This document shows, one piece after another, positions 16,149 to 25,220 of a stretch of 57,773 bases of DNA. A program made the translations under genes and the position numbers. The notes beneath the pieces were generated by a model. That model saw nothing but the letters and a program-made list of their open reading frames with translations. It was not told the DNA's origin and did not search any database. This DNA comes from JADHUC01 sp964617665 (lineage in GTDB: Bacteria; Planctomycetota; Planctomycetia; Pirellulales; Pirellulaceae): positions 1-57,773 of the forward strand of contig CAZUAH010000019.1 of NCBI GenBank assembly GCA_964617665.1. The letters are read 5' to 3'. Position 1 is the stretch's first letter. Every line of letters begins with the position of its first letter.

Positions 16149-17939
16149 TCAGAGCGAATCTTCCGTACGTACGATGACTTCAATCAATCGTTCCATGGCT
16201 TCGCTTGACGATTCGTGCGGAAAGTTCAGCAAGACCACTTCTTTTGCGTACAGCTTGCCAATGTAGCGGCGGTGTTTGGCCATTGTGGTTCGGCTGGCCA
16301 GGAAGTCACGATGCGCGGAGTTGATGACGATTTCGTTCTTTTTTACATCATAACGAGACCGCCATGTTTGGCTCGATTCCGCTCGCAATCGATAAGACGG
16401 TAAGCCGCGGGCCGAGCCGTAGTCGTCGTGCTCGATGAACTTGACCGCAACCTGATCGCTCGTGGTTCGGATGCCCTTGTCAACTTTGACCTCGACCACG
16501 ACACGATTAGGCTCGTATGCTGTGACGGTGCAATGGGCGCCTTCGATGTTCTTCAAGCGTCCCTCGCCTTCAACGATGCGCCATTTGTAGTGCACTCGAT
16601 CCATCAACTGCTCGCCTTCAGCATCGAAGGCCCTTGCCATCAGCACGCATTCGCCTTTCGGCTGTCGTCGAGCGTTGCGCGGTGTAACAAGTGCGGTGTC
16701 AAGTTGGCCCGGTCCAATCGACGATCCGACCCCGATTGTTTCCTTCTTTGTGCGGGCGACCGCCTTTTGCGTTGTTGGTTTCCCGTTGCCGGTCTTTCCG
16801 TCGCGAGGACGCCTCGTGGAATACGGCACATCAAAGAATAGGTATTGATCTTGCGGCAACTCCCGCAATGCCGTCAGGAACGCTCGTTTCACCTGTCGCA
16901 GGATCTGTCGGTTTGCAATCGCCGATTCCGCTTCGTCGCGCCGTTCGATGGCTTCAGCTACTGCTGGTTCGATGCGGTGGACGGCCTCGATGAACGCTTC
17001 ACAGCGCTCGTCCGGCACGACGCCCTCGCGAGTACCGGGGGCAAGATTCAATGTTGGGAAATCAAGGATTCCTTCCAGCCGTCCGTCAGTCCAGGGGGCG
17101 CGCTCGAAAGGGATTAGCTCGGTGATATCCCGAAGCACTCGGGTACCGTCTTTACAGACCGCAACTCGGGTTTCCTGACGATTGTTGGCTGTCGAATGCA
17201 AATACAATTCGACAATCAGCTTTCCGTGCGGCGTGGCAATGCTCCTCAACTCGTGCAGCCTGTCGCCCTGAAACTCACGCGGTGTGACAACCAGTTGCTT
17301 GCGCGAGATTCTGTCCGAAATCTGAATCCGCACGCCGCTGGTCCGAATTCGATCGCGAAGTTCATTCGCCAGGTATCGTCGCAACTTCTCGCCAGTAACC
17401 ATCTTGCGAGTTGGCTCGAGAAGCGGACCGACAACGATCTGTGTGCCGCCCACTGCGAGGGACCCACGAACGGGCGAGACAGAGTATCGCTGCTCGCCAC
17501 GATTTAGTACTAGTTGGTGGGGCCGTCCGTCGCCGTCGCTGGCAATCATACGAAGCTGCTGGCCAAGGCTCCAAAAACTCAGAAGACCAATGCCAAACTC
17601 GCCATGGACGCCGTTACGTGAACGACGTGAGAGCCGCCGCTTCATCGAATCGCAAATGTGCGTCGCAATGTGACCGAAGTGTGGCTGCCCATCTTCGTCC
17701 AGTTGCACGCCATGACCATCGTCCGCCACTTCCAACATGATCTGGTCGTTTGATCTGCGGCGAACGATGTCGATGTGTTTTGCTCGAGCATCAATCGCAT
17801 TCTCGACCAACTCGCAAACAGCTTTAAGCGGATGCGTCTGCGACTGAGCGATGATACTGATTGCATTCCACTGATCGCCGATTTGAAGTGCACCGGTGTT
17901 CGCTGTCTTCTTCGGAGATTCAGTGTTCCTAGTTGGCAT
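16149..17939 (-). CDS. GHKL-family ATPase, Hsp90/MutL-like (596 aa)
   Basis: A stand-alone ATPase of the gyrase B/Hsp90/histidine-kinase/MutL fold. The N-terminal domain shows the N-box CELVENAIDAR (E43, N47) and the G1 box DDGHG (73-77), then a Gly-rich ATP lid around HGEFGIGLLSF (G2). A second alpha/beta domain of the MutL or topoisomerase VI transducer type follows (about 200-300), then a basic linker (about 360-400) and a C-terminal beta domain that could bind a partner. There is no dimerisation/His-kinase domain, so it is not a sensor kinase. I chose the ATG at 17939, which has AAGG seven bases upstream, over an earlier ATG at 17975. It stands alone between a small membrane protein and a parvulin, so context gives no pathway. 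Stand-alone GHKL ATPases occur in DNA repair and phage defence; assignment here is open. Confidence 0.82.
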   Translation of the reverse strand: MPTRNTESPKKTANTGALQIGDQWNAISIIAQSQTHPLKAVCELVENAIDARAKHIDIVRRRSNDQIMLEVADDGHGVQLDEDGQPHFGHIATHICDSMKRRLSRRSRNGVHGEFGIGLLSFWSLGQQLRMIASDGDGRPHQLVLNRGEQRYSVSPVRGSLAVGGTQIVVGPLLEPTRKMVTGEKLRRYLANELRDRIRTSGVRIQISDRISRKQLVVTPREFQGDRLHELRSIATPHGKLIVELYLHSTANNRQETRVAVCKDGTRVLRDITELIPFERAPWTDGRLEGILDFPTLNLAPGTREGVVPDERCEAFIEAVHRIEPAVAEAIERRDEAESAIANRQILRQVKRAFLTALRELPQDQYLFFDVPYSTRRPRDGKTGNGKPTTQKAVARTKKETIGVGSSIGPGQLDTALVTPRNARRQPKGECVLMARAFDAEGEQLMDRVHYKWRIVEGEGRLKNIEGAHCTVTAYEPNRVVVEVKVDKGIRTTSDQVAVKFIEHDDYGSARGLPSYRLRAESSQTWRSRYDVKKNEIVINSAHRDFLASRTTMAKHRRYIGKLYAKEVVLLNFPHESSSEAMERLIEVIVRTEDSL

Positions 17940-18517
17940 AGTAACCCTTGTTGGGTGAGGGACTATTAATTCCATCGTAGTTGCGGCCTAGTCAACGGGC
18001 AACGATCACGGGAAGACAGCTCAACCATTTGCCGACTCGCGACATGGCATAATCCACGCAGCCATGCGGGGTTAGAGATTTCTGGAGATTCGGGGGCCGG
18101 GTGACATGTTAATTGCGCTGTTACGGACAATCCTCATAACGTGTCTCCTGCAGTCCAAATGTCCGGCCACAACCTCCTGACACACGCCAGCCATCAGGAT
18201 CGCTTGGAGAACCCTGGTTCGCGAAGGTCCTTCTGCCGCACGGGACTTGCTTGCGCGTTGAGCACCGACTAAGTTGTTTGTTGTCTCCGCCGTATTGTTC
18301 AGGGCGGCTGGAGCCCCGACGAAACGATTCTCCCTCGTCGAAACCGCACCGCTTCCGCTTTGCGTGTGACTTCTGGGGCGTCCAGTTTTTTCGGATGCCG
18401 TCTTGGTGTGTTGCCCCCACCTCGTCTGCCGGACAGGTCCAGACGTTGGACGCAACGTCCCCTACGCCCCTGAGTCGTCCTTTCCCGCCCGTTTTCTCTT
18501 TTGCCGAAAGTGATTTG
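17940..18517. other. Divergent intergenic region, 578 bases
   Basis: It lies between the leftward GHKL gene and the rightward parvulin and should carry both promoters, but I found no clear -35/-10 pair. A 6-base inverted repeat (CATGGC at 18043-18048 and GCCATG at 18061-18066) could be an operator. The parvulin frame is open upstream to 18251, but that stretch lacks protein-like composition and precedes a clear signal peptide. Confidence 0.35.
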
Positions 18518-19480
18518 ATGATGTCGAAATTCTGGGTATGCGCCGCCGTAGCTATCACGATCAACATGTTGTCCATTCATGCGATCGGGCAAGTTCCCGC
18601 CGCTCCAATCCTTGCCCCCCAAGTTGACGTGGCGGCTCCAGTAGAAAAGGTTGTCGCTACGGTCGGCACCGACAAGATCACCGACAAGCAAGTCGAGGCC
18701 ATTACCCGCAGCCAACTGCGTGGCCGGCGAGTCCCGCCGGAGGCCATGGCCGGGCTCCGGAAGATGATTCTCGAATCGCTGGTTCAGAGCCGTCTGGTCG
18801 CTCAATATGTTGCGGCCAAGAATATCACCGTCGATGCCAAGGACGTTGACGCGGCGATTGCCGACATCAAGAAGCGGGTCGCCGACGCTGGCATCGAATT
18901 TGCTATGGTTCTGAAGGCCCAGGGCCTGACGGACGAGACGCTGAAGGAGCAGATCGCAACGGACATGGCCGTCGATAAGTATGCCAACGCGGCGGTCACC
19001 GACGAAAAGGCGGAAGCGCACTTCAATGCCAACAAGCAGAAGTTCGACGGAACGCAGGTCAAGGCGAGCCACATCTTGCTCAAGTATGACGCACAAAGCA
19101 CTGCCGAAGACAAGAAGGCGGCCAACGACAAGATCGCCGCGATCCAGCAAGCGATTTTGGACGGTGCGGATTTCGGTGAAGCTGCGAAGAAGCACTCGGC
19201 GTGCCCCAGCAGTGCCAAGGGCGGTGACCTGGGTTTCTTCGGCAAGGGCCAAATGGTCAAGCCCTTTTCCGATGCAGCCTTCGGCATGACGACAGGCCAG
19301 ATGAGTCAGCCGATCGAGACCGAATTTGGCGTCCATCTGATCAAGGTGACTGGGATCAAGCCAGGTGAGACAAAGTTCGAGGAAGCAAAAGACGCAGTCC
19401 GGAACGCGCTCATCCGACAAGTACTGGACGAGACCGCTGCCGAACAACGCAAGGTCACCAAGGTCCAGATCATCAACTAG
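18518..19480 (+). CDS. Exported parvulin-type peptidyl-prolyl isomerase (SurA/PrsA-like)
   Basis: A periplasmic chaperone with prolyl isomerase activity, 320 aa. An N-terminal signal peptide (MMSKFWVCAAVAITIN...) is followed by a SurA-like helical N domain (about 45-170, with a DKQVEAITRSQL-type motif), then a single PpiC rotamase domain (about 185-290) with the family hallmarks ASHILLKYD, GGDLGFFGKGQMVKPF and FGVHLIKV. The tail is a Glu/Lys helix. I place the start at the ATG pair 18518/18521 because the signal peptide begins there and GAAAG lies just upstream; the longer open frame back to 18251 does not look coded. It should help fold exported proteins such as the many secreted proteins of this genome. 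No operon partner is apparent. Confidence 0.9.
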   Translation: MMSKFWVCAAVAITINMLSIHAIGQVPAAPILAPQVDVAAPVEKVVATVGTDKITDKQVEAITRSQLRGRRVPPEAMAGLRKMILESLVQSRLVAQYVAAKNITVDAKDVDAAIADIKKRVADAGIEFAMVLKAQGLTDETLKEQIATDMAVDKYANAAVTDEKAEAHFNANKQKFDGTQVKASHILLKYDAQSTAEDKKAANDKIAAIQQAILDGADFGEAAKKHSACPSSAKGGDLGFFGKGQMVKPFSDAAFGMTTGQMSQPIETEFGVHLIKVTGIKPGETKFEEAKDAVRNALIRQVLDETAAEQRKVTKVQIIN

Positions 19481-19508
19481 TACCGAATGCGAGCCCGGAT
19501 TCGTGTGG

Positions 19509-19536
19509 CCGGGGCTGGACCGAAGGGAAGCCCCGG
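19509..19536. terminator. Hairpin after the parvulin gene
   Basis: Perfect 8-base arms CCGGGGCT (19509-19516) and AGCCCCGG (19529-19536) with a 12-base loop, 28 bases past the parvulin stop. No T-run follows, so this is a stem without the full intrinsic-terminator signature. Confidence 0.4.
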
Positions 19537-20239
19537 TTCCGGAATTGCCTGCGGTTTCGTGCAGCCCCAACCACCCCGCCGCACAGACAGTCCTTCCAGC
19601 CCAATGACGCACGGGCCGTCGCGGAATTGGTCAAAATCGCACATGCTGATCTGCGTCTAGCGGTACAACTGCGCCGTCGAAACGCGACATAGAGATGCGA
19701 CGGCCCCGTGCAATCAATACACTCAGCCGAATCTTAGCAGACCACCGCTACCCGACGTGCGACACACCCAAAACCTGCATCTGAGCCGACGTACGTGCCA
19801 ATCCAGTAAGGATTGGGATAACTGGGCCGCCGCAACTTTGCGTCTACTAGTTGCCAAACCTATCTCGACCGGCACAGGGCCGGTCGGGATGAGCGAAGAG
19901 TGTCAGAATCCAGACGGACAACTCCGCCGCCGCCTGAATCCTTGTGTAGTCAGCTACAGTCGAAAGTCGCCACATTCCTGGAAAGAACGCTTCACAGCGT
20001 TGCGAAACCGTGGTAGAAGTCTCCTGAATCGTCGCGTGTCGACGGCGAAACATTGTTGTCGCGACCCGATAGAATGTCTCGCAAGGCACGTCGGGGGAGG
20101 GCGAGGCTCCGGCCGAGCCGCCAGCGATGGGAAGAAGCGGCTCAGCGGGAGCTTCGCCCTCCCAGAACCGAAAAATTCCGATGAATTCCGAGACACGCTC
20201 TGACTGCTTCGTAGAGCCCGTATCAACGTAGGAGAAGTC
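19537..20239. other. Long intergenic region before the DUF6807 gene
   Basis: About 700 bases without a supported gene. It holds the large palindromic repeat at 20095-20163; leftward open frames through it are artefacts of that repeat. The ribosome-binding site GGAGAAG at 20230-20236 belongs to the downstream gene. Confidence 0.45.
20095..20163. repeat. Dispersed palindromic repeat (GEAPAEP family), copy 2
   Basis: Two 27-base arms (20095-20121 and 20137-20163) match in 24 of 27 positions around a 15-base loop. The left arm begins GGGAGGGCGAGGCTCC. The sequence is closely related to copy 1 at 14609, and the pattern is typical of a non-autonomous dispersed element in planctomycetes. Confidence 0.85.
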
Positions 20240-21199
20240 ATGCAACAGATGAGTATTCGATCGACAGTAGCCCTCTTGTTTGTCTCCGCTGTCTTCGCGT
20301 GTGGCATTGCGGTCACCGCCTCCGCAGCGGAAGACATCTACACACTCGTGCCGGACGAACACGGCATGGTGCTCAAGACACCGGACGGGCGGACGGTGTT
20401 CAGCTACATGACCAAGAAGCCGGCGGAAACCAATCTGACGGCGAACAGTGTTTGTTGTCTCTATCCCCTGAATACGCCGTCCGGCGAACGTGCCGTCGAC
20501 TTCGCGCCGGGCGATCATCGCCATCATCGCGGCGTGTTTCTCGCCTGGCATTCGACGAAGGGTAGAGTGAAAGCCGATTTCTGGGGCTGGGGGTCTTTTG
20601 CTCCGACCGAAGGACGAGTGATCAAGAACTGCTGCGTCGAACTGGCGAAGGCGGATGCGAAACACGCGGTGCTGGAGGTCGAGAACGATTGGATGGTCAA
20701 GGATGATGTGATGATCAAAGAGGCGACATCAGTCACGGCATGCGAAACGGAGGACGTTTATGTCGTCGACATGGAGTTCAGATTGACCACGATGGTCGAC
20801 ACAACGCTAGACCAGACGGCGTTTGGTGGCTTCTGCATCAAAGGCCGCAAGGATGGCGAAGCGTATTACTGCAGCCCCGATGGCAAGGTTGATCTGCCCA
20901 ATCCCCATCACCTAAAGCCCGAGACCGATTGGCCCGCCGCCGATTGGTACGACTACACCATTAGACTCGAAAGCGGCAAGACAGTCGGCATCGCCGTGTT
21001 GGACCATCCCAATAATCCGCCGAGCACCTGGCACAACCTGCATCCAATCGCCATGGTGAACCCGTGCATCGTGGCCCCGGGCCCAGTCACGATCAAGAAG
21101 GGCCAAACGCTGACGTTGCGCTACCGACTGGTCGTCCACGACGGTCCCCCGCCGCAGGATGTGCTGAAGAAGCTGAACAGCGACTGGCGCAAAGGTTGA
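20240..21199 (+). CDS. Secreted DUF6807 (PmoA-like) protein
   Basis: A 319-residue exported protein with a signal peptide (about 1-29, ending ASAAED). The family hallmark HRHHRGVFLAWH lies at about 92-104, followed by DFWGWG and a beta-rich body with GGFCIK and a PNNPPSTWH motif near the C-terminus. DUF6807/PmoA proteins are abundant in planctomycetes and are often found with sugar dehydrogenases and DUF1080 proteins; their biochemical activity is not established, though a carbohydrate-related periplasmic role is commonly assumed. The start is well supported by GGAGAAG a few bases before the ATG. The neighbour across the inverted repeat is a Tat-exported TIM-barrel protein, consistent with sugar metabolism. 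Confidence 0.9.
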   Translation: MQQMSIRSTVALLFVSAVFACGIAVTASAAEDIYTLVPDEHGMVLKTPDGRTVFSYMTKKPAETNLTANSVCCLYPLNTPSGERAVDFAPGDHRHHRGVFLAWHSTKGRVKADFWGWGSFAPTEGRVIKNCCVELAKADAKHAVLEVENDWMVKDDVMIKEATSVTACETEDVYVVDMEFRLTTMVDTTLDQTAFGGFCIKGRKDGEAYYCSPDGKVDLPNPHHLKPETDWPAADWYDYTIRLESGKTVGIAVLDHPNNPPSTWHNLHPIAMVNPCIVAPGPVTIKKGQTLTLRYRLVVHDGPPPQDVLKKLNSDWRKG

Positions 21200-21212
21200 G
21201 CCCGATAAAACG

Positions 21213-21367
21213 TCCTAGCGGTGCGGCTATGGATGTTTGTCAGGTAGATTGAGGCCAGCGCGGCCAGGGTTGGAGGGCGCTAGCCCGAACCCCGGGGCTT
21301 CCCTCGCTGACGCTCAGTCCAGCCCCCGCCACCCAATCTGACATTGATCGACAGACACACCGCTAGG
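21213..21367. repeat. Short inverted-repeat element between convergent genes
   Basis: Perfect 10-base terminal inverted repeats (CCTAGCGGTG at 21213-21222 and CACCGCTAGG at 21358-21367) bound a 155-base unit. Inner sequences also pair in part (GTAGATTG at 21244-21251 with CAATCTGA at 21334-21341), and the centre is GC-rich (CCCCGGGG). There is no coding capacity. This looks like a miniature inverted-repeat element or a bidirectional terminator. Confidence 0.6.
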
Positions 21368-21390
21368 TCCCGTCGGAATGGCTGCGGGGC

Positions 21391-22347
21391 CTACGACAGT
21401 CCAGCGACCGTGTCTTCAAGGAACTTGCGCGCCTTCTTGGCTTCGGCCAGAATGGTGGGCAGATCGCCGTCGCCGCGGGCAACACATTCGATCACGAGAT
21501 GGCCACCGGTGAATCCGCCTTTGCGGAGTGTCTTGAGAACCTTGGGAAAGTCGACGCGGCCCGTGCCGGGTGTGACCCAGACATCCCGCGTCGGTTCACC
21601 TTCCTTGACGACCATGTCGAAGTCCTTGATGCACATGCCGACCGTCACCAAACCATCCACGTCGGCCGCGTCGTCGACGGGATCGAGTTCGCCGTTCGAG
21701 TAGAAGAACACATTGCCCGGATCGTACCACAGACTGAAGTTCTTGTGGCCGACCAACTCGACACACTTGCGGCATTGCGGGCCCGTGGCGTTCGTACCGC
21801 CGTGCGGCTTCACGGTAATCGGTACGCCCTTCTCGGCAGCGTAGTCACAACATTCGGCGATGGCTTTGTAGTAGCGTTCGTATAGATCCTCTTTGCCGAT
21901 GCCTCCCATCAACAGCGACTTGGCCCCGGACGCCACGCAGTTTTCGATCAGTTTTCGTACATCAGCGATGCCGTCCTCCAAGGATTTGTTCACGCCAATC
22001 CCGCCCCCGTACACCGACGGCACGTCCAAGCCGCGTTTCTTAACTTCCTCGCCGACTTCAGCAGCCTCTTTTTCGCTGGTCGCGGTCGAGATTACCAAAC
22101 GACCCGATGGCATCGTCGTGGTCATCAAACCGGCATGCTTGAAACCAGCCTCGGCAATTGCGTCGAGCGCCACACGGTAGTCGTACTTGTCCCATGGCCG
22201 TGTGTAGATGCCGATTTCGTACTTGCCGGTCGATGTGGCAGCACAGGCCTGGCTGGCAAGTAAGTGTGGTGCCAGGAGGCCGGCAGCCCCTGCGCCGATC
22301 GCTCGTCCCAAGAAATCTCGTCGAGTGGTTGCATGTGTTGCCGTCAT
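21391..22347 (-). CDS. Tat-exported sugar phosphate isomerase/epimerase-like TIM barrel
   Basis: A 318-residue protein of the xylose-isomerase-like TIM barrel / AP-endonuclease 2 superfamily. The N-terminus is a twin-arginine signal, TTRRDFLGRAIGAGAAG, ending near ACAAT. The barrel follows, with candidate metal or substrate residues in VKPHGG, WYDPGN and HLVIECVARG near the ends of beta strands. The start at 22347 has GAGGAG about eight bases upstream; an in-frame ATG at 22377 lacks this. Planctomycetes encode many such exported isomerase/epimerase-like proteins, often beside DUF6807 and DUF1080. The substrate is unknown. It converges on the DUF6807 gene. Confidence 0.88.
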   Translation of the reverse strand: MTATHATTRRDFLGRAIGAGAAGLLAPHLLASQACAATSTGKYEIGIYTRPWDKYDYRVALDAIAEAGFKHAGLMTTTMPSGRLVISTATSEKEAAEVGEEVKKRGLDVPSVYGGGIGVNKSLEDGIADVRKLIENCVASGAKSLLMGGIGKEDLYERYYKAIAECCDYAAEKGVPITVKPHGGTNATGPQCRKCVELVGHKNFSLWYDPGNVFFYSNGELDPVDDAADVDGLVTVGMCIKDFDMVVKEGEPTRDVWVTPGTGRVDFPKVLKTLRKGGFTGGHLVIECVARGDGDLPTILAEAKKARKFLEDTVAGLS

Positions 22348-22476
22348 CAGCGAATTCTCCTCGATGTTGCGATACACTCCAGCAAGGCGTACCCCGGCCT
22401 ACGCGTTCCCAAGAATAACAGCGCAATGACCGCTTGGCAGCCCGTGAGTGAGCTATTTGGGGATAGTCGATGACGC

Positions 22477-23202
22477 CTACGGCTTGTGATTCGTCTGGCG
22501 CGACGCGTTGACGATCAACTTGGCTGCCGTCTCTTCAGAGAATCTAGCGGTATTGATCAATAGATCGTATTCCAGGGAATTCTCGACGTCACGATGGAAA
22601 TGGCGGCGGCAGAGCGCATTTCTACCTTTGTCGATCTCGTCGACATGAAGCGTGGCGTCCTGCTGGCTGAGATTGCTGCGTTTCATGATCTCTTCCACGC
22701 GTTGACGTTTCGGTGCCACGATTCGCACAGCCAATCCGCTTGTGCGCGGCAAAACGCAATGTGCGCCTCGTCCCACGATCACGACGTTGCCGTGTAACGC
22801 AGCCAGATAGATGATGCGTTCCAGGTGAACGACGTAGCTATCCTGGCTGACGATGCGCGAGCTGGCGAACGCGCCCAATACGTCGTAGAACCAATTGGCT
22901 TCTTTTTCATCCACGAAATCCAGCATGTCGCGAGGCATGTGGTAACGCTGCGTCATGAAGTCGAGCAATTCCTTGTCGAGCACATCCCAGCCTAACTCCT
23001 TTCCTACGGCGCGAGCGATGCGTTCGCCGCCAGCACCGGCTTGCCGCGAAATCGAGACGTACGGGCCGGTCTGCGCCGGCTTTCTCACATCGCCAGCCAA
23101 TTGCATGTGCTCGCGCAATTCCGGAGAGAGCATCCAGCGCTCCATGCGCTCTCTGGCAGCCAAGTCCATGTCGCTTGTCGATTGGGCGGTCGTTTCAGAC
23201 AT
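22477..23202 (-). CDS. Cytidylate kinase-like family protein
   Basis: A 241-residue P-loop-type kinase of the Cytidylate_kin2 family. The nucleotide-binding loop is the family variant SRQAGAGGERIARAVG (about residues 53-68), not the classical GxxxxGKS; WDVLDKELL and VIVGRGAHCVLP follow, and a basic lid region comes later (about 185-215, RRHFHRDVENS). These proteins are annotated as cytidylate kinase-like, but true CMP kinase activity is not assured, and a separate cmk is expected elsewhere. The start at 23202 has a strong AGGAGGT upstream; the earlier in-frame ATG at 23226 lies before this signal. Cytosolic; no operon partner seen. Confidence 0.88.
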   Translation of the reverse strand: MSETTAQSTSDMDLAARERMERWMLSPELREHMQLAGDVRKPAQTGPYVSISRQAGAGGERIARAVGKELGWDVLDKELLDFMTQRYHMPRDMLDFVDEKEANWFYDVLGAFASSRIVSQDSYVVHLERIIYLAALHGNVVIVGRGAHCVLPRTSGLAVRIVAPKRQRVEEIMKRSNLSQQDATLHVDEIDKGRNALCRRHFHRDVENSLEYDLLINTARFSEETAAKLIVNASRQTNHKP

Positions 23203-23565
23203 CGTTCCACCTCCTCTCGGGAACACTATGGGCGGCGTTTGAAACCAGAAGACAAGTCAGGGGCCGTCGGCCCGGCGGCAAGAGCAATTCTCTCGGTTAT
23301 TATATCGATTACTGCACGCGAATGGCAAAGAATCTAGCGTAACTCGCGGCGATTTGATCGTTCGATTCCATGGCAAAATGCCTCTTTATGCCCAGGCCAG
23401 CCAGCAAACTTCTCCTTGCCATCGGTCAAGAAACCTACACGCGGCCCCATAGACGGTGTCGCGGACAACGAAAAGGCGATAAAGTAGGTGCGCTATGGGT
23501 CGAGTCTCTCGCAGAAGTTGTCGTGATTGCCAGCCGCCGAATGCATCAATTGCAGGGGACGAACG
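23203..23565. other. Divergent intergenic region, 363 bases
   Basis: It separates the leftward kinase from the rightward PH-like gene and must contain both promoters. A TATTATAT stretch near 23297 is AT-rich enough for a -10 element, but I cannot match a -35. No gene, repeat or strong hairpin seen. Confidence 0.35.
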
Positions 23566-24063
23566 ATGGACTACAACCACACGCAGAAAGCACCGTTGCA
23601 TCTCATCTTCTATCCGATTGTTGTTGCATTGCTCGTATTGGCGTGGGTCGGTCGAGATCAACAGCCCGTTGTCCTGACCACGCTCGGCGTCGCGGCCACG
23701 TTGGTCTTGGTGGCCCTGATGTTCAAACAACTTGCGGTGCGCGACGAGGGCGAGCAACTCGCGATCCGCTACGGGCCTTTCCCCGTGTTTCGCAAACTGA
23801 TCCCCTATTCAAGCATTACCTCGGTCGAACAGGGACGCTCGTCAATATTGGACGGTTGGGGAATACATTGGATCCCGGGGCGAGGATTCACTTACAACCT
23901 ATGGGGCTTTGACTGCGCGATCCTGATGGTCGAGGGCCGTATCCATCGCGTCGGTTCGGATGACGCGGAGAACCTCGTGGCGTTTCTGCGCGAAAGAGTG
24001 GGGATTCCACGGACGGAGGACGAAGCCGAGACGGAAACGGCGCTGCCCGACAACAGTGCATGA
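23566..24063 (+). CDS. Membrane protein with bacterial PH-like domain
   Basis: A 165-residue protein with two closely spaced membrane helices (about 13-32 and 36-54), then a cytoplasmic domain resembling the bacterial pleckstrin-homology-like fold (about 58-145): LAVRDEGEQLAIRYGPFP...IPYSSITSVEQG. An acidic tail closes the protein. The start at 23566 (MDYNHTQ) follows AGGGGACG; an earlier ATG at 23527 would add a Cys-rich stretch without support. It sits 24 bases upstream of uracil-DNA glycosylase and is probably cotranscribed with it, though no functional link is evident. Confidence 0.8.
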   Translation: MDYNHTQKAPLHLIFYPIVVALLVLAWVGRDQQPVVLTTLGVAATLVLVALMFKQLAVRDEGEQLAIRYGPFPVFRKLIPYSSITSVEQGRSSILDGWGIHWIPGRGFTYNLWGFDCAILMVEGRIHRVGSDDAENLVAFLRERVGIPRTEDEAETETALPDNSA

Positions 24064-24087
24064 TGCAATGCTCAACAGAAAGCCACG

Positions 24088-24816
24088 ATGAATCTGAGAC
24101 TACCGCCATCATGGCGTCGAGCGCTGGGCGACGAACTTGCCGAATCGTACTTCCACGAGTTGCAAACGTTCTTACGAGCCGAACGACGCGAACATGCCGT
24201 CTATCCACCGGCCAAGGATGTTTTCGCCGCATTTGAATTGACGCCTTTTGAACAGTTACGGGTCCTCCTGCTGGGGCAGGACCCCTATCATGACAAAGGT
24301 CAAGCGCACGGTTTGTGCTTCTCGGTCCGGCAAGGTGTCAAACCGCCGCCATCCTTGGCAAACATATTCAAGGAATTGCACGAAGACATCGGCTGCGAAA
24401 TCCCAGATCACGGTTCCCTCGAATCCTGGGCGCGACAAGGCGTGCTGATGCTGAACGCCGTGCTTACGGTGCGAGCGCACGAAGCGAACTCGCACCGTAG
24501 AAAGGGCTGGGAGACCTTCACCGACGCGGTGATTCGCAAGGTGAACGACAAGAACACACCTGTCGTGTTCGTTCTATGGGGTGGACCGGCACAGAAGAAG
24601 GCCCGGCTGATCGATTTGAATCGTCACGCACTGGTTCAGTCTGCACACCCGTCGCCGCTGTCGGCACGACGCGGGTTCTTTGGCAGCAAACCGTTCTCGG
24701 CAATCAACCGCGAACTGAGCGAGCGAGGCCAAGAGCCGATTGACTGGCGCATTGCGAATCGCCAAGCGTCACTGTTTGAGGGGACGGCTGAACTGGCCGA
24801 GGACCATTCGTCGTGA
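24088..24816 (+). CDS. ung: Uracil-DNA glycosylase (family 1)
   Basis: Removes uracil from DNA in base excision repair. The 242-residue protein carries all the family 1 signatures: the catalytic water-activating loop GQDPYHD (Asp at about residue 65), the uracil pocket segment GLCFSV, the LMLNAVLTV strand, and the DNA-intercalating loop HPSPLSA (catalytic His). Length is close to the usual 225-230 with a short C-terminal extension. It follows the PH-like gene closely. Function is secure. Confidence 0.97.
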   Translation: MNLRLPPSWRRALGDELAESYFHELQTFLRAERREHAVYPPAKDVFAAFELTPFEQLRVLLLGQDPYHDKGQAHGLCFSVRQGVKPPPSLANIFKELHEDIGCEIPDHGSLESWARQGVLMLNAVLTVRAHEANSHRRKGWETFTDAVIRKVNDKNTPVVFVLWGGPAQKKARLIDLNRHALVQSAHPSPLSARRGFFGSKPFSAINRELSERGQEPIDWRIANRQASLFEGTAELAEDHSS

Positions 24817-24897
24817 TAGAGCATTTGTCAAGGGAACGCCGCGGCACGCCTGCGCTGCGGTCATTACCCCTTCCGAAACTTGTTCGCCCCAGAGCCT

Positions 24898-25143
24898 CTA
24901 CACACCGATCTGACTGCCGCCCAACGTTTGCAGCGTCCTCTGATCCTCGTTCACTGCTTCTGTTAGCGCAGTCCAATCCACGCTCGGTGGCATCCACGTG
25001 ACCGCGCGAAGGCGGCCGGCTCGCTTGTCGCGTTCCCTTTCCGACCAGCCCGCCTGAATGCGTTCGCACGCGCGGCGAATGTCTCTGGGAGTTGGCTCGT
25101 AGGGGCTGTGTCCCTGGCTCGCTGAATTGCGATTTCGATTCAT
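24898..25143 (-). CDS. Small conserved planctomycete protein (81 aa)
   Basis: A small basic cytosolic protein with the motif PTPRDIRRACERIQAGW followed by SERERDKRAG. Many planctomycete genomes encode short proteins with this pattern, which I recall from memory; their function is not known. The start at 25143 is supported by AGGAGGT eight bases upstream and by a TATAAT box about 70 bases upstream. It converges with ung. Confidence 0.8.
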   Translation of the reverse strand: MNRNRNSASQGHSPYEPTPRDIRRACERIQAGWSERERDKRAGRLRAVTWMPPSVDWTALTEAVNEDQRTLQTLGGSQIGV

Positions 25144-25214
25144 CGCCCTCACCTCCTCTACTCGCGAAATGCAACTGACGGAACGTCACGGTAGGTGAGA
25201 CCTCTCAGTCGCCT

Positions 25215-25220
25215 ATTATA
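25215..25220 (-). promoter_or_regulatory. Candidate -10 box for the small 81-aa protein
   Basis: Reading leftward, 25220-25215 is a perfect TATAAT about 70 bases before the start codon. I find only a weak -35 at the proper distance. Transcription would start near 25208. Confidence 0.45.

Noticed and set aside
18251..18517. Upstream extension of the parvulin frame
   Set aside because: No homology or protein-like composition, and a signal peptide begins at 18518.
19847..20665. Leftward 272-residue frame containing GEAPAEP
   Set aside because: It runs through the palindromic repeat and antisense to the DUF6807 gene; the recognisable piece is the repeat's chance translation.
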